Source: DATFTE01 sp963840665 (GTDB taxonomy: Bacteria > Acidobacteriota > Terriglobia > Terriglobales > Acidobacteriaceae). From it: 64,000 nt of DNA. Position numbers and translations under genes: made by a program. Under the pieces are notes generated by a model, which did no database searches, was not told the origin of the DNA, and saw only the letters and a list, made by a program, of their open reading frames with translations. Below are positions 1 to 8,374 of the stretch, in pieces; within the stretch, counting starts at the first letter, position 1; each line of letters begins with the position of its first letter. Location: NCBI GenBank assembly GCA_963840665.1, contig CAWIZO010000002.1, positions 381,771-445,770 of the forward strand. Reading direction: 5' to 3'.

Positions 1-961
1 CGCTGCGCGGATCGGCAAAAATATGGGTGAAGTACCAAGCCCGCTGCGTCAAGCGCTGATCGTCATTGATCTTGGTCCAACTATCGCCGCCGTCGTCGGA
101 GCGATAAAGCCCGCCATCTTTCGCTTCGATCAGCGCATACACCCGATTCGAATCCGCGCCTGAAACCGACACTCCGATCCTGCCCAGAATTCCCGAGGGC
201 AGGCCATTCCCTTCCAAATGCTTCCAGGTCGTTCCGCCGTCTACCGAGCGATACAAACCGCTGCCCGCACCGCCACTTTCCAGACTCCACGGCGTACGCT
301 GAATCTGGTAAAGAGCAGCAAACATGACGTTCGCATTATGCGGATCGACTGTGAGATCAATCGCTCCAGTCTTGTCGTCTTTGTAGAGAACTTTTTCCCA
401 ATTCTTGCCGCCATCGATCGAGCGATAAACTCCGCGATCCGCGTTCGGCCCATAGGCGTGTCCCAATGCCGCCACAAATACCAGATCGGGATTGCGCGGG
501 TTCACAATGATGTGCGAGATGTGTTGTGTATCTTTCAGCCCAACCGACGTCCAACTCTTGCCGCCGTCAGTGGACTTGTAGACACCATTGCCATAGGAAA
601 TATTCCCGCGCAGGCACGATTCGCCGGTGCCCACATAAATGACTCCGGGATTCGATTCCGAAACCGCAATCGCCCCAATCGAAGCAAATGGCTGCTTGTC
701 GGTCAACGACGTCCACGTGATACCTGCGTCATTGGTGCGCCACAACCCGCCCGCTACGCCGCCGAAATAAAAGGTGTAAGGATCGCCGGGAATGCCAGTA
801 ACTGCCAGCACCCGGCCTCCTCGAAACGGCCCGACCAGCCGCCATTTCATGCCTTTCATCTGGCCGTCGTTGTACTGCTGGGCGGTTACGAGGCCAACGG
901 TGAGAGTCACGAAACATGCCAGCATTGCGATCAAGCGAGCATTGGAATTTCTGCGATTCAT
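1..961 (-). CDS. Secreted BNR/sortilin-like beta-propeller protein, 3' end cut by window edge
   Basis: Reading leftwards from an ATG at 961, about 320 residues are open to the window edge, so the stop lies outside. The first ~27 residues form a signal peptide ending near TAQQ. After it come repeated Asp-box (BNR) motifs of the S-x-D-x-G-x-x-W type, for example KSTDGGKSW, RSIDGGKNW, RSVDGGTTW and RSDDGGDSW, spaced about 50 residues apart. This is the pattern of sortilin/VPS10-like and Ycf48-like propellers, which in Acidobacteriota are usually annotated as exported glycosyl hydrolases of ~1000 residues. Substrate and activity cannot be told from this part. A GGAGG-like sequence precedes the start. 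Confidence 0.85.
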   Translation of the reverse strand, partial: MNRRNSNARLIAMLACFVTLTVGLVTAQQYNDGQMKGMKWRLVGPFRGGRVLAVTGIPGDPYTFYFGGVAGGLWRTNDAGITWTSLTDKQPFASIGAIAVSESNPGVIYVGTGESCLRGNISYGNGVYKSTDGGKSWTSVGLKDTQHISHIIVNPRNPDLVFVAALGHAYGPNADRGVYRSIDGGKNWEKVLYKDDKTGAIDLTVDPHNANVMFAALYQIQRTPWSLESGGAGSGLYRSVDGGTTWKHLEGNGLPSGILGRIGVSVSGADSNRVYALIEAKDGGLYRSDDGGDSWTKINDDQRLTQRAWYFTHIFADPRS

Positions 962-1037
962 GGAGACGGCCTCCTAAAGAAGGGAAAAAAGAGAAACAAC
1001 ATCTTACTACGACCGGTAGGAGATAAATAATCGGTTG

Positions 1038-1066
1038 TCATTCCGAACGGAGTGAGGAATCTGCTG
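1038..1066. repeat. Dispersed CATTCCGA/GGAATCT repeat, copy 1
   Basis: The 29-bp stretch reads tcattccgaacggagtgagg then aatctgctg. Its core (CATTCCGA, a short GC-rich part, AGGAATCTGC) recurs in the spacers near 28.2, 28.3, 35.8 and 37.5 kb in either orientation. Here it overlaps the last codons and the stop of the esterase gene, so the repeat supplies the C-terminal residues of that protein. Confidence 0.7.
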
Positions 1067-1916
1067 TCCCGTCCTTCGGCACAACCTCACTACCAAACAA
1101 GAACCCCAGGGCCTCGGGAAACCGCCTCGCCCACTCCGCTTCGTTATGTTTCGCCCCTTCAACAATCTTCACGCGCAACCGGTCGTCGCCCAAGCCTGCG
1201 CGCCTGAGGATATGTTGCAATTCTTCCACATCCTCCACCACTTCCCGGTCCCGATCCGGACGCCCATCTTCATTCGTACCCATCGCGAGAAAAATCTTCT
1301 CCGGCCACAAGCGGAAGGCACGGCTATTCCGCAGCAACCGCCGGTTTGACACGAACAATGACGGACTCTCCAGCAGCAATCGTCCGAAGATCCCGGGCCG
1401 GTCAATCGCCGTATACAAGGAAATGATTGCCCCGAGCGACGATCCGCCAAGCCCCGTATTTTCCGGTCCTCGGGCAATGCGATACCGCTGAAATAAGAAC
1501 GGCATCACCTCGTTCAGAAGAAACTCCGGATATCGCTTCCCCAGCGGCCGCAGCACCGGAGGACTCACCATCCGGTACGGCAGGTACTCACGAATTCGTT
1601 CCCGCTGCGCATTGTCGATTCCCACAACGATGAGCGGAGGGATTTCCTCCTGCCGGATCAACCGGTCCGCGGTTTCATCCACTTGCCACTCGACGCCGGC
1701 AAACGCGGTCGCCGTATCAAAAAGATTCTGCCCATCATTCAAATAAAACACGGGATAGTACCGTTCCCGATTGCGCTCTGCCTCATACTCAGGCGGCAAC
1801 CACACCCGCAGCATGCGCTGGTTACGGAGAATGCGGCTATCAAATTCGTGCAGGCGAAGATCTCCCACCACCGCCGAATTCTTTTCAGTAAGAATGGGTT
1901 GGATCGTCTCGTCCAT
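1038..1916 (-). CDS. Putative alpha/beta-hydrolase esterase (IroE/Fes-like family)
   Basis: This 292-residue cytoplasmic protein has the fold signature of the putative esterase family that includes enterochelin esterases and the YbbA/COG2819 proteins. The nucleophile elbow GGSSLGAI lies near residue 160, and a candidate catalytic His follows in EGAKHNEAEW near residue 260. The N-terminal part has the typical strand pattern YYPVFYLNDGQNLFD. No signal peptide is visible. The likely reaction is hydrolysis of an ester, but the substrate is unknown, as no siderophore genes are nearby. The C-terminus is encoded by a dispersed repeat and may differ from relatives. It stands 18 bp upstream of nothing coding on its 3' side and follows the VKOR gene on the same strand. 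Confidence 0.75.
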   Translation of the reverse strand: MDETIQPILTEKNSAVVGDLRLHEFDSRILRNQRMLRVWLPPEYEAERNRERYYPVFYLNDGQNLFDTATAFAGVEWQVDETADRLIRQEEIPPLIVVGIDNAQRERIREYLPYRMVSPPVLRPLGKRYPEFLLNEVMPFLFQRYRIARGPENTGLGGSSLGAIISLYTAIDRPGIFGRLLLESPSLFVSNRRLLRNSRAFRLWPEKIFLAMGTNEDGRPDRDREVVEDVEELQHILRRAGLGDDRLRVKIVEGAKHNEAEWARRFPEALGFLFGSEVVPKDGTADSSLRSE

Positions 1917-1934
1917 GACGGATTCAGTCCGGCT

Positions 1935-2372
1935 CTAAACCCTGCGCAAGGACTGCGCGAATAACACAGACGACAACACAGTAATCAGGACGATCACGCT
2001 CAAGGAAGAAAGACACAAAACGCACCAGGTCGCCAGCACGTACGCTTCGATGTAAGTCAGATAAATCGCAAACCCAAGACCAAGCGTCGCCGCCAGTAGC
2101 AGCATGCCTGGCGTCTCGGCTTTCTCGCGGTAGAACGTTGCCAGCGCGAGCAAAGACAAGTACCCCAGAATCCCAACCAGCGCCACTGGAACTCCCATCA
2201 CCTTCGAGTACGGACTCCGGTTCACGATGTCGCAGTTGAAATTCTCTCCAAAATCGCAGTAGGTTGTCTTGTCTTTTCCGTAGTGGTGGTAAAGAGACAC
2301 GGAGGAAACCACGGAGCCAGCCAGCGCGAGGACAGCAATCGCCCAGTAGATTCTTCGCGTAGCCGTGCTCAT
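1935..2372 (-). CDS. Vitamin K epoxide reductase (VKOR) family membrane protein
   Basis: About 145 residues with four predicted membrane helices. Key VKOR features are visible: an early Cys before NFNCDIVNRSPYS (the loop Cys and the conserved Ser/Tyr region) and the active-site pair in WCVLC near the C-terminus, the CxxC that meets quinone. VKOR proteins reoxidise periplasmic thiol oxidases with electrons going to quinone, replacing DsbB in many bacteria. The start at 2372 was chosen because its ATG overlaps the TGA of the upstream thioredoxin-like gene (ATGA), a sign of translational coupling; an ATG four codons upstream is also possible. Together the pair resembles the VKOR-thioredoxin fusions of cyanobacteria, here as two genes. 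Confidence 0.88.
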   Translation of the reverse strand: MSTATRRIYWAIAVLALAGSVVSSVSLYHHYGKDKTTYCDFGENFNCDIVNRSPYSKVMGVPVALVGILGYLSLLALATFYREKAETPGMLLLAATLGLGFAIYLTYIEAYVLATWCVLCLSSLSVIVLITVLSSVLFAQSLRRV

Positions 2373-2803
2373 GGCAGGCTGCACCCGGATTTCTCGGCCA
2401 GCGTGGTCAAGGGCAACGTGCCCTCATGCCGCTCTCCGCTGGGAAATTGCCACGTGGGAAACTGCTTAAGCCCGGCCTTGATACAACTATCCGTTTCCTT
2501 GTGTTCACCTTTAATGCCGCACTCGGTGTAGTCGATATACTGCACCGCCGACTCAAACATTTCCTTCTGCTCTTCGCAGTGCGGACACCACGACAACCCG
2601 TACATCTTCATTCCTTTGCTCGACAAACACTGCGCGAAGGTGTCCAGACGGCTCACCCGTTTTCTCGTCCCCAGGTAATACGCCCCGGCAAAGGCTGCGG
2701 CGATCAGGACCGCAATCCCAACCTTCCGAAACAGCCCCGCATGGTCCGGCGGCAGCTGTTCTTTTTCCCGCTCCTGTTTTCGTTTCCTGCGCTCTTCCGA
2801 CAT
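2369..2803 (-). CDS. Membrane-anchored thioredoxin-like partner of VKOR
   Basis: About 144 residues: a highly charged cytoplasmic start (SEERRKRKQEREKEQ), one membrane helix near residues 27-44, then a short thioredoxin-fold domain with the active site GLSWCPHCEEQ. Two further Cys pairs follow (YTECGIKG, DSCIKAG) and a cis-Pro region FPTWQFPSG. This matches the thioredoxin-like half found fused to VKOR in plants and cyanobacteria and would be the thiol oxidase that VKOR recycles. The start at 2803 gives a sensible membrane anchor; longer starts upstream would overlap the lipid kinase gene. It ends in the ATGA overlap with the VKOR gene. Confidence 0.82.
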   Translation of the reverse strand: MSEERRKRKQEREKEQLPPDHAGLFRKVGIAVLIAAAFAGAYYLGTRKRVSRLDTFAQCLSSKGMKMYGLSWCPHCEEQKEMFESAVQYIDYTECGIKGEHKETDSCIKAGLKQFPTWQFPSGERHEGTLPLTTLAEKSGCSLP

Positions 2804-2841
2804 AGAAAAAGAAGACTCCAAAAAAGATGAAACGTTACTTC

Positions 2842-3738
2842 TTATACCACGACGTTCAGCGCCGATGGCAGCACTTCCAGCGTCTGGCACTGCAAGGTGA
2901 GAACTTCTCCGTCAACCATCACATCCACCGGGCCATCGAGCACGAAGTCAATCCGCTTCACCGCTCTTCGCTCCGCCAGAGGATGCTCAATGTGCGTCCC
3001 ATCATAAAGTGTCGGCAAATTTCGAATCAGTCCGATGCGCCCGATCGGTCCCCAGCGCACATATTCGATCAGCCCATCGTTCACGTCGGCCTTGGGCGCA
3101 ATCATCATCGTCCCTCCCGTGAACTTGCTGTTGTTAAACGTCAGAAATAGACAGCGCCGTCGATCGACCCTCTCTTCTCCATCCACCCTCAGAGGAAATG
3201 GACGCCGAGTAAACCGCGCCAGCGTGATAATGATCGACGATTGATAACCGAACTCTCCCCATCCGGCAAACCGCCGCGCCCGCAAGGTCGCCACATCCGC
3301 CGCGAACCCAACACTCAACAGGTTGATGTAGTGCAGCACGCCATTTTTATGTGTTAACCGGATCACGTCACACGGTTGCGAACGCCGCGCCAGCAGCGCT
3401 TCAATCCCGTGCTCCACGCCGCGTTCGCTGAAATCCCTGAGAAAAGAGTTCCCGGTCCCCAGCGGAAGAAACGCCAGCGTCGGACGCTCCTCCCCGCGAG
3501 GAAAAAGCCCATTTACGATTTCGTAGGAGGTCCCGTCCCCACCAACGGCGATGAAGCGCCGGTAACCACTCCCATACGCTTCTCGCGTGATCGCAATCGC
3601 CTGCTCAGGAGCGCTCGTCTCAACGACATCCAGTTTAATGCCGCCTGCTTTGAGTCGCTCAAGTGCCGGACCCACCAGTTTGCGGCAACGTCCTCCACCG
3701 GCCGCCGGATTGACGACCGCCAGATAACGCTCATTCAC
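2842..3738 (-). CDS. Diacylglycerol/sphingosine kinase family lipid kinase (YegS/BmrU-like)
   Basis: 298 residues starting at a GTG whose bases overlap the TGA of the upstream acyl-CoA synthetase gene (GTGA), so the two are translationally coupled. The catalytic-domain signature is clear: NPAAGGG at the N-terminus, the nucleotide-binding GGDGT near residue 65, and PLGTGNSF near residue 95. The C-terminal half is the beta-rich lipid-binding domain. Family members phosphorylate diacylglycerol, undecaprenol or related lipids with ATP at the inner membrane face. The substrate here is open, but its position at the end of a lipid locus suggests a locus-specific lipid. Confidence 0.87.
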   Translation of the reverse strand: MNERYLAVVNPAAGGGRCRKLVGPALERLKAGGIKLDVVETSAPEQAIAITREAYGSGYRRFIAVGGDGTSYEIVNGLFPRGEERPTLAFLPLGTGNSFLRDFSERGVEHGIEALLARRSQPCDVIRLTHKNGVLHYINLLSVGFAADVATLRARRFAGWGEFGYQSSIIITLARFTRRPFPLRVDGEERVDRRRCLFLTFNNSKFTGGTMMIAPKADVNDGLIEYVRWGPIGRIGLIRNLPTLYDGTHIEHPLAERRAVKRIDFVLDGPVDVMVDGEVLTLQCQTLEVLPSALNVVV

Positions 3739-5444
3739 AACGCAACCACCGACGCGCGTGGCACTGTCTTTCCGATTACTTCAGCCAATACCGTGCGTTT
3801 GATTTTCATGGAAGCCGTTCGCGGGAAATCCTTCTCCCAGATCAGGTACGCACCCACGCGCTTGAAGTCCGGCAACTTACGATTGCGCGCCTCAATGTCT
3901 TCCTTTAAACCGTCGCTGAATCGCTGATTCGGTTCCAGCCGCAAGACCAGCACCAGTTGCTCCCGCCCCAGCGTCTTCTCTTTCCAAACGTAGTTCGCCG
4001 CGAACACGGCGTATTCCTTCACCGGCAAACTGTCGAATACAGCCTCAATGTCCTCGGGATAAATATTCTTCCCGCCCTCGGTCACAATCATGTTTTTCTT
4101 GCGCCCGAAAAGTTGCAGATGCCCGTTGCCGTTAAACCGTCCCAGGTCTCCAGTGATCAGCCACCCTTCGACTATCGTTTCGGCAGTCAACTCCGGATCA
4201 TCCAGGTAATACGACATCACCGTCTTACTCTGCGCCGCCACTTCGCCAATGCCTTCATCATCCGGACTCAGAATTCTCAGATCCACTCCCGGCAGCGGCT
4301 TTCCCACCGTGTCCGAACGAAACGGTTTCAGATCATTCACCGTCAGCGCCGTACACGCCTCGGTCAGCCCGTAGCCATTCGCAACCGGAACTCCCAGATC
4401 GTAGAAGAACTGCAATGTTGACGGCTCCATGAATGCGCCGCCTACGATGATTGCTTTCAAACCGCCGCCAAATGCGCGATGCACTTGGGGCAGCAGCATC
4501 CGGCTCAACGCACCGTTGGGATGAAGGCGCGTCATCGCCTTATTGACCGCGATCAGTTTGTTCAGGAAAAAACGCTTTGATCCGGACAACGCATCGAACT
4601 TCGCCCGCAGCCCCCGCTCCAGATTCTTCAACACCATCGGAACCAGGCTGACGTACGTGATCTTGTATCGGACAAACGCGTCGCGCACGAACTCAGGACG
4701 CAGCGTCCGCAGATGCACCACACAAGCTCCGCATACGAACGGCCCAATGAACCCGACCATGAAATCAATCGCGTGATTCGTCGGCAAAATGCTGAGGTAC
4801 CGCACGCCTGGCCAGAAGGGATACCACGCCGTCAGCGACTTGCACTGTTCCAGATAATTTTCGTGGGTGAGCACGCAGCCCTTGGGACGCCCGCCCGTCC
4901 CCGACGAATACACGATGCAAGCCATATCGTCACGCTGCCGCATCACCAGCGTCGGATCACCCTTGCGCCGGAACTCTTCCCATCGGAACGCCCCGCCCAA
5001 GTCCGCGCCCAGCGGCGCTTCCGTCACCAGCACCGTCTGCACTTTGCGATTCTTGAATTCGGGCGCCTGCATGATCGCCCGCCAAAGGTAGTACTCCACT
5101 ACCAGAAACTTCGCTTTGCTATGCGCCAGCAGTTCCAAATGCTCCGCAGCCGTCAGCTTGTAATCGAGCGGAACCAGCACCCCGCCGCAATGAAAAATTG
5201 CATACGCCGAAATCAGCCACTTCGACTGATTCGTCATAATGATCGCCGCGCGGTCTCCAGCGACCAGGTCGGCGTCTTCCATCGCCCGCGCCAGAGGCTG
5301 CGCCATCTCTTTAAAGTCGGAGTAAGTCAGGCGAGTCTTCTCTTTGTTGCGGTCCGACTCGATCAGGCAAGTCTCATTCGGCCAGCGCTCCAGCGCATCG
5401 CGCAGAGCCGCCCCCAGGCACGTGTATTGATCAAGATTGAGCAT
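3735..5444 (-). CDS. AMP-dependent acyl-CoA/acyl-ACP synthetase
   Basis: About 569 residues of the ANL adenylating superfamily. Visible motifs are the phosphate loop YSSGTGGRPKG near residue 180, NGYGLTEAC near 340, ITGDLGRF near 430 and the C-terminal catalytic Lys in SMKIKRT. It would activate a fatty acid as acyl-AMP and pass it to CoA or to the ACP encoded just upstream. The ATG at 5444 is preferred because residues further upstream would be encoded by an imperfect palindromic repeat. The gene follows the ACP and overlaps the lipid kinase by 4 bp, so it sits in a leftward operon. Confidence 0.87.
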   Translation of the reverse strand: MLNLDQYTCLGAALRDALERWPNETCLIESDRNKEKTRLTYSDFKEMAQPLARAMEDADLVAGDRAAIIMTNQSKWLISAYAIFHCGGVLVPLDYKLTAAEHLELLAHSKAKFLVVEYYLWRAIMQAPEFKNRKVQTVLVTEAPLGADLGGAFRWEEFRRKGDPTLVMRQRDDMACIVYSSGTGGRPKGCVLTHENYLEQCKSLTAWYPFWPGVRYLSILPTNHAIDFMVGFIGPFVCGACVVHLRTLRPEFVRDAFVRYKITYVSLVPMVLKNLERGLRAKFDALSGSKRFFLNKLIAVNKAMTRLHPNGALSRMLLPQVHRAFGGGLKAIIVGGAFMEPSTLQFFYDLGVPVANGYGLTEACTALTVNDLKPFRSDTVGKPLPGVDLRILSPDDEGIGEVAAQSKTVMSYYLDDPELTAETIVEGWLITGDLGRFNGNGHLQLFGRKKNMIVTEGGKNIYPEDIEAVFDSLPVKEYAVFAANYVWKEKTLGREQLVLVLRLEPNQRFSDGLKEDIEARNRKLPDFKRVGAYLIWEKDFPRTASMKIKRTVLAEVIGKTVPRASVVAL

Positions 5445-5447
5445 CAG

Positions 5448-5537
5448 GAATTTACGATTTACGATTGACGATTGACGATTTTCGAAGCACAGACCGCCGA
5501 CGCAATCGTCAATCGACAATCGTAAATCGTCAATTTC
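5448..5537. repeat. Imperfect palindrome of iterated AATCGT/ACGATT units
   Basis: The left arm (5448-5480) consists of repeated tacgatt/gacgatt units and the right arm (5504-5537) of the reverse complement aatcgtcaatcgacaatcgt and so on, with a ~23-bp spacer. The structure would form a long AT-rich stem-loop between the ACP and synthetase genes. Its right arm reaches the stop codon of the ACP gene. It may act as an mRNA stabiliser or attenuator, or simply be a mobile repeat; the sequence does not decide. Confidence 0.75.
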
Positions 5538-5778
5538 AAAGTCTCGCCTGGATTCTTCCCGCCAGGGTCCTAAAGTCCGACACGCCTTGCAGTTCGTAAT
5601 CCGGAAGTTCCACGTGAAAATGATTTTCCAGCCGCGTCAGCAGATCGAGGGCCTGCAGGCTGTCGATGCCGAGAGTCTTGAAGAAATCATCGTCCGGCGT
5701 AAGCTTCTCCCGCGGGACCTTAAAATGCGACGCGGCGAGTGTCAGGATTTCATCTAGAGTCTGTTCCGAAGTTTTCAT
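5536..5778 (-). CDS. Acyl carrier protein
   Basis: An acidic 80-residue protein with the ACP helix pattern and the phosphopantetheine site GIDSLQALDLL, the Ser lying near residue 39. A 4'-phosphopantetheinyl arm on this Ser would carry acyl chains as thioesters. The placement between an enoyl-CoA hydratase-like gene and an acyl-activating enzyme, away from core fatty acid synthase genes, suggests a dedicated carrier for the lipid locus rather than the housekeeping AcpP. Confidence 0.9.
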   Translation of the reverse strand: MKTSEQTLDEILTLAASHFKVPREKLTPDDDFFKTLGIDSLQALDLLTRLENHFHVELPDYELQGVSDFRTLAGRIQARL

Positions 5779-5849
5779 AGTGCAGCCTTTGCGATCTTAG
5801 CGCCCTTTGCGGTAAAGCCTTTCCTGAAGCCCGATGCCCGAAGCCTATT
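5779..5849. repeat. CGCAAAGG-type spacer repeat, copy 1
   Basis: On the coding (minus) strand this spacer carries units of the form CCGCAAAGGGCGCTAAG. Very similar units fill the spacers at 8315-8374, 9785-9915 and 22854-22904, always just upstream of a leftward gene. The AAAGG parts resemble ribosome-binding sequences. Confidence 0.65.
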
Positions 5850-6656
5850 TCAAGGCAAGTAAGGCTGCGCATCCGTACTCTCCACAAATTTGCGCAACCC
5901 ATCCTCCACCGCCGGACGCGCAAACAATTCGCAGAAGAGATCGATCTCTTTCTTTAATTCTTCATATGGGATCGGCTTGATAAATTTCTTCGCGGCCACC
6001 GCCGTCCGCCGGTCGAATTTCTTCAGCTGGGCTGCCGTCCGGCGCGCCACCCGTAGCGCTTCGCCTTCGCTTACCACTTGGCTCACCAATCCCACTGCCT
6101 GCGCCTTGGTCGCGTTAAAGCTGCGCCCCGTAAGCAGAAGGTCGCGGACCACGCCGTTCCCCAAATCCCGCTTCAGACGCGGAATTCCACCAAATCCCGG
6201 AATCAGCCCCAGACGAAGCTCGGGAAAACAAAATCGCGCCATCTTGTCGGCGATAATCAGGTCACAAACCAGCGCCAGTTCGAATCCTCCGCCGAAGGTC
6301 ACGCCATGCACCGCGGCAATCGTCGTCAACGGTGCCGAATCAATCGTATTCATCACAGTGTGAATGCGCTCCAGATAATGGCGCACGCCAGCGGACGCGT
6401 CCGCCTGACTCATCTCCTGCGAGCGGTGATACAACTCCCGTAAATCAGCTCCCGCACAGAAGCCCGAAGGCAATGTGCTGTAAATCACCAGCGCGTGCGC
6501 CTCGTCCTCGGCCAATGCGAGAAGCTTGTCAACAAACACTTCCAACTCATCGAGCGTCAATGACCCGATTTCGTTGCAGGGCTCGCGATGCAGGGCGAGT
6601 TCCACGACCCCATCGTTCATCGACCACGAAATGCTCTTGCCCTGGAAGTCGTTCAT
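5850..6656 (-). CDS. Enoyl-CoA hydratase/isomerase family protein
   Basis: 268 residues of the crotonase superfamily. The two oxyanion-hole segments are visible, FCAGADLREL near residue 68 and GVTFGGGFELAL near 118, and acidic residues sit at both usual catalytic places (in GGFELAL and FPELRLGLIPG). A true hydratase or isomerase is therefore possible, acting on a 2-enoyl thioester. The ATG at 6656 is 8 bp past the stop of the preceding synthetase gene, so the genes are in one operon. Whether the substrate is bound to CoA or to the locus ACP cannot be told. Confidence 0.85.
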   Translation of the reverse strand: MNDFQGKSISWSMNDGVVELALHREPCNEIGSLTLDELEVFVDKLLALAEDEAHALVIYSTLPSGFCAGADLRELYHRSQEMSQADASAGVRHYLERIHTVMNTIDSAPLTTIAAVHGVTFGGGFELALVCDLIIADKMARFCFPELRLGLIPGFGGIPRLKRDLGNGVVRDLLLTGRSFNATKAQAVGLVSQVVSEGEALRVARRTAAQLKKFDRRTAVAAKKFIKPIPYEELKKEIDLFCELFARPAVEDGLRKFVESTDAQPYLP

Positions 6657-6664
6657 GCGTGCGC

Positions 6665-8314
6665 CTAGACTGCCTGCCTTACGCGATACATCTCTTCGAT
6701 CTCGCCCGCAAATTTCTTCGCAATCAAATCTCGCTTCAATTTGCCGTTCGCAGTCAACAGACCATTCTCGATCGAAAACACCTCAGGAGCAATCTGGAAG
6801 ACTCGCACTTGCTTGTAATGCGGCAGTCCAGGATTCACCGCGTCCAGCGCCTTCTGCACCTTGTCGGCCGCCACTGGTCCTGTCACGAGTGCTGACAGAT
6901 ATCCCCGCCCATTTCCCACCAACACTACTTGCTGCGCCTCCGGCAGTTGTTCGAGAATCTTCTCCTCGATCGGCTCCGGTGCGATGTTATGGCCCGACCC
7001 TAGAATAATCAGGTTCTTGATTCTCCCGGCAATCTTCCAATTTCCCTTCGCGTCCGCTTCCCCCTGATCGCCGGTATGAAACCACCCGTCCCGCAAGGCC
7101 TTCGCGGTTTCCTCAGGACGATTCCAGTATCCCGGAGAAATATTCGGCCCACGCACAATGATCTCGTCATTCTCGCCGAGCTTCATCTCCACACCCGGAA
7201 TCGCCGGACCAACCCTTCCCGGCTCCACATTGCGCGGATCATCCAAAGTACACAGCGCCGTAGTCTCGGTAAGCCCGTAACCTTGCAACACAGGGATGCC
7301 CAGCATCATGAAATAAAGCTGTGTCTCCACGCTCAGCGGCGCCGATCCGCAAATCAATGCCTTCAGATTTCCGCCAATCATCTTCTTGCGGATCGTGGGA
7401 AAAATCGCCGTCTTCGCCAACCACAGCCAGACGGAATCCGAGAACGTTGCCTTCCCTTCCTGCTTGCGCACGGTCGCCGCTTTTGCGCGACTGTAGACCG
7501 TGAGCGGAAATCCACCCGCCTTCCACAGCTGTTCATCGATCGCTTTGCGCATGCGTTCCAGGAGCGCCGGAACATTCAAGAAATAATCCGGCTCAGCCTC
7601 GCGCATGTCGCCCGACAGTTTGGTCAAATTCGTATTCAACGTCACCAGGCTGCGCCGCAGAAGGCTCGTCAACAGCAGCATCCATGATCCCGCGAAACAC
7701 AGCGGCAAATAATGGAAGACGCGCTCTTGCCCGGCGTGACCGTCCATCAAAATATCGAGACGCCCCGAGGTACAGCCCAGCATGTGACCGATATTTCCCG
7801 CGGTCAGCACCACGCCCTTCGCTTCGCCGGAGGTTCCCGACGTATAGATGATCGCGATTGGGTCCGCCTCCCCCATATGCGGCTTCTCGTCGAGGCCTTC
7901 ACCCCCGGTAAATAATTCGCTGAACAAAACTTGCGGAGGAGCCTCCGGCCACTCTTTCACGATCGCGTCGCGCAATCCTTCGTCTCCGCACACAAGCAAC
8001 GCCGGCGAGCAGTCCTTCATCATGCTTACCAATTCCGAAGGAGCCTGCCGCGCATAAAGCGGAACGACGATCACCCCTTCGGCCATGATCGCCAGATCTG
8101 CCGCCACCCAGTCAATCCCGTTGTGCGCTAGAAGTGCGCAACGGTCGCCTTTCTTCAAACCCTTTGCCCGAAGGTACACGCGCGCTTGTCCCACCTGCCG
8201 CAGCAGCCCACGTCCCATGATTCCGCTAGCCGAGGCTTCATCATGCCGCTCATACAGAATTCTTGTATCTGGGACGGCGGCTAACCGTTCGAAAATGTGA
8301 TCCAGAAAACTCAT
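6665..8314 (-). CDS. Long-chain acyl-CoA synthetase-like AMP-binding protein
   Basis: 549 residues of the ANL superfamily, second of three in this locus. It shows IIYTSGTSGEAKG near residue 157, QGYGLTETTAL near 345, HTGDQGEAD near 415 and the C-terminal Lys in NGKLKRDL. The large central domain with VFHYLPLCFAGSW is typical of the FAA1/FadD15 long-chain group. It would charge a fatty acid to CoA or ACP. It begins at an ATG after a CGCAAAGG-type spacer and ends 8 bp before the hydratase-like gene. Confidence 0.87.
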   Translation of the reverse strand: MSFLDHIFERLAAVPDTRILYERHDEASASGIMGRGLLRQVGQARVYLRAKGLKKGDRCALLAHNGIDWVAADLAIMAEGVIVVPLYARQAPSELVSMMKDCSPALLVCGDEGLRDAIVKEWPEAPPQVLFSELFTGGEGLDEKPHMGEADPIAIIYTSGTSGEAKGVVLTAGNIGHMLGCTSGRLDILMDGHAGQERVFHYLPLCFAGSWMLLLTSLLRRSLVTLNTNLTKLSGDMREAEPDYFLNVPALLERMRKAIDEQLWKAGGFPLTVYSRAKAATVRKQEGKATFSDSVWLWLAKTAIFPTIRKKMIGGNLKALICGSAPLSVETQLYFMMLGIPVLQGYGLTETTALCTLDDPRNVEPGRVGPAIPGVEMKLGENDEIIVRGPNISPGYWNRPEETAKALRDGWFHTGDQGEADAKGNWKIAGRIKNLIILGSGHNIAPEPIEEKILEQLPEAQQVVLVGNGRGYLSALVTGPVAADKVQKALDAVNPGLPHYKQVRVFQIAPEVFSIENGLLTANGKLKRDLIAKKFAGEIEEMYRVRQAV

Positions 8315-8374
8315 GAAAAGGTTTTCTTAGCGTCCTTTGCGGCCTTTCTTTGCGACCTTTGCGGTAAAAAGCTT
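8315..8374. repeat. CGCAAAGG-type spacer repeat, copy 2
   Basis: The whole spacer is made of units that on the minus strand read ACCGCAAAGGTCGCAAAG and GGCCGCAAAGGACGCTAAG. It is the clearest tandem version of the repeat seen in four spacers of this window. Confidence 0.7.
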
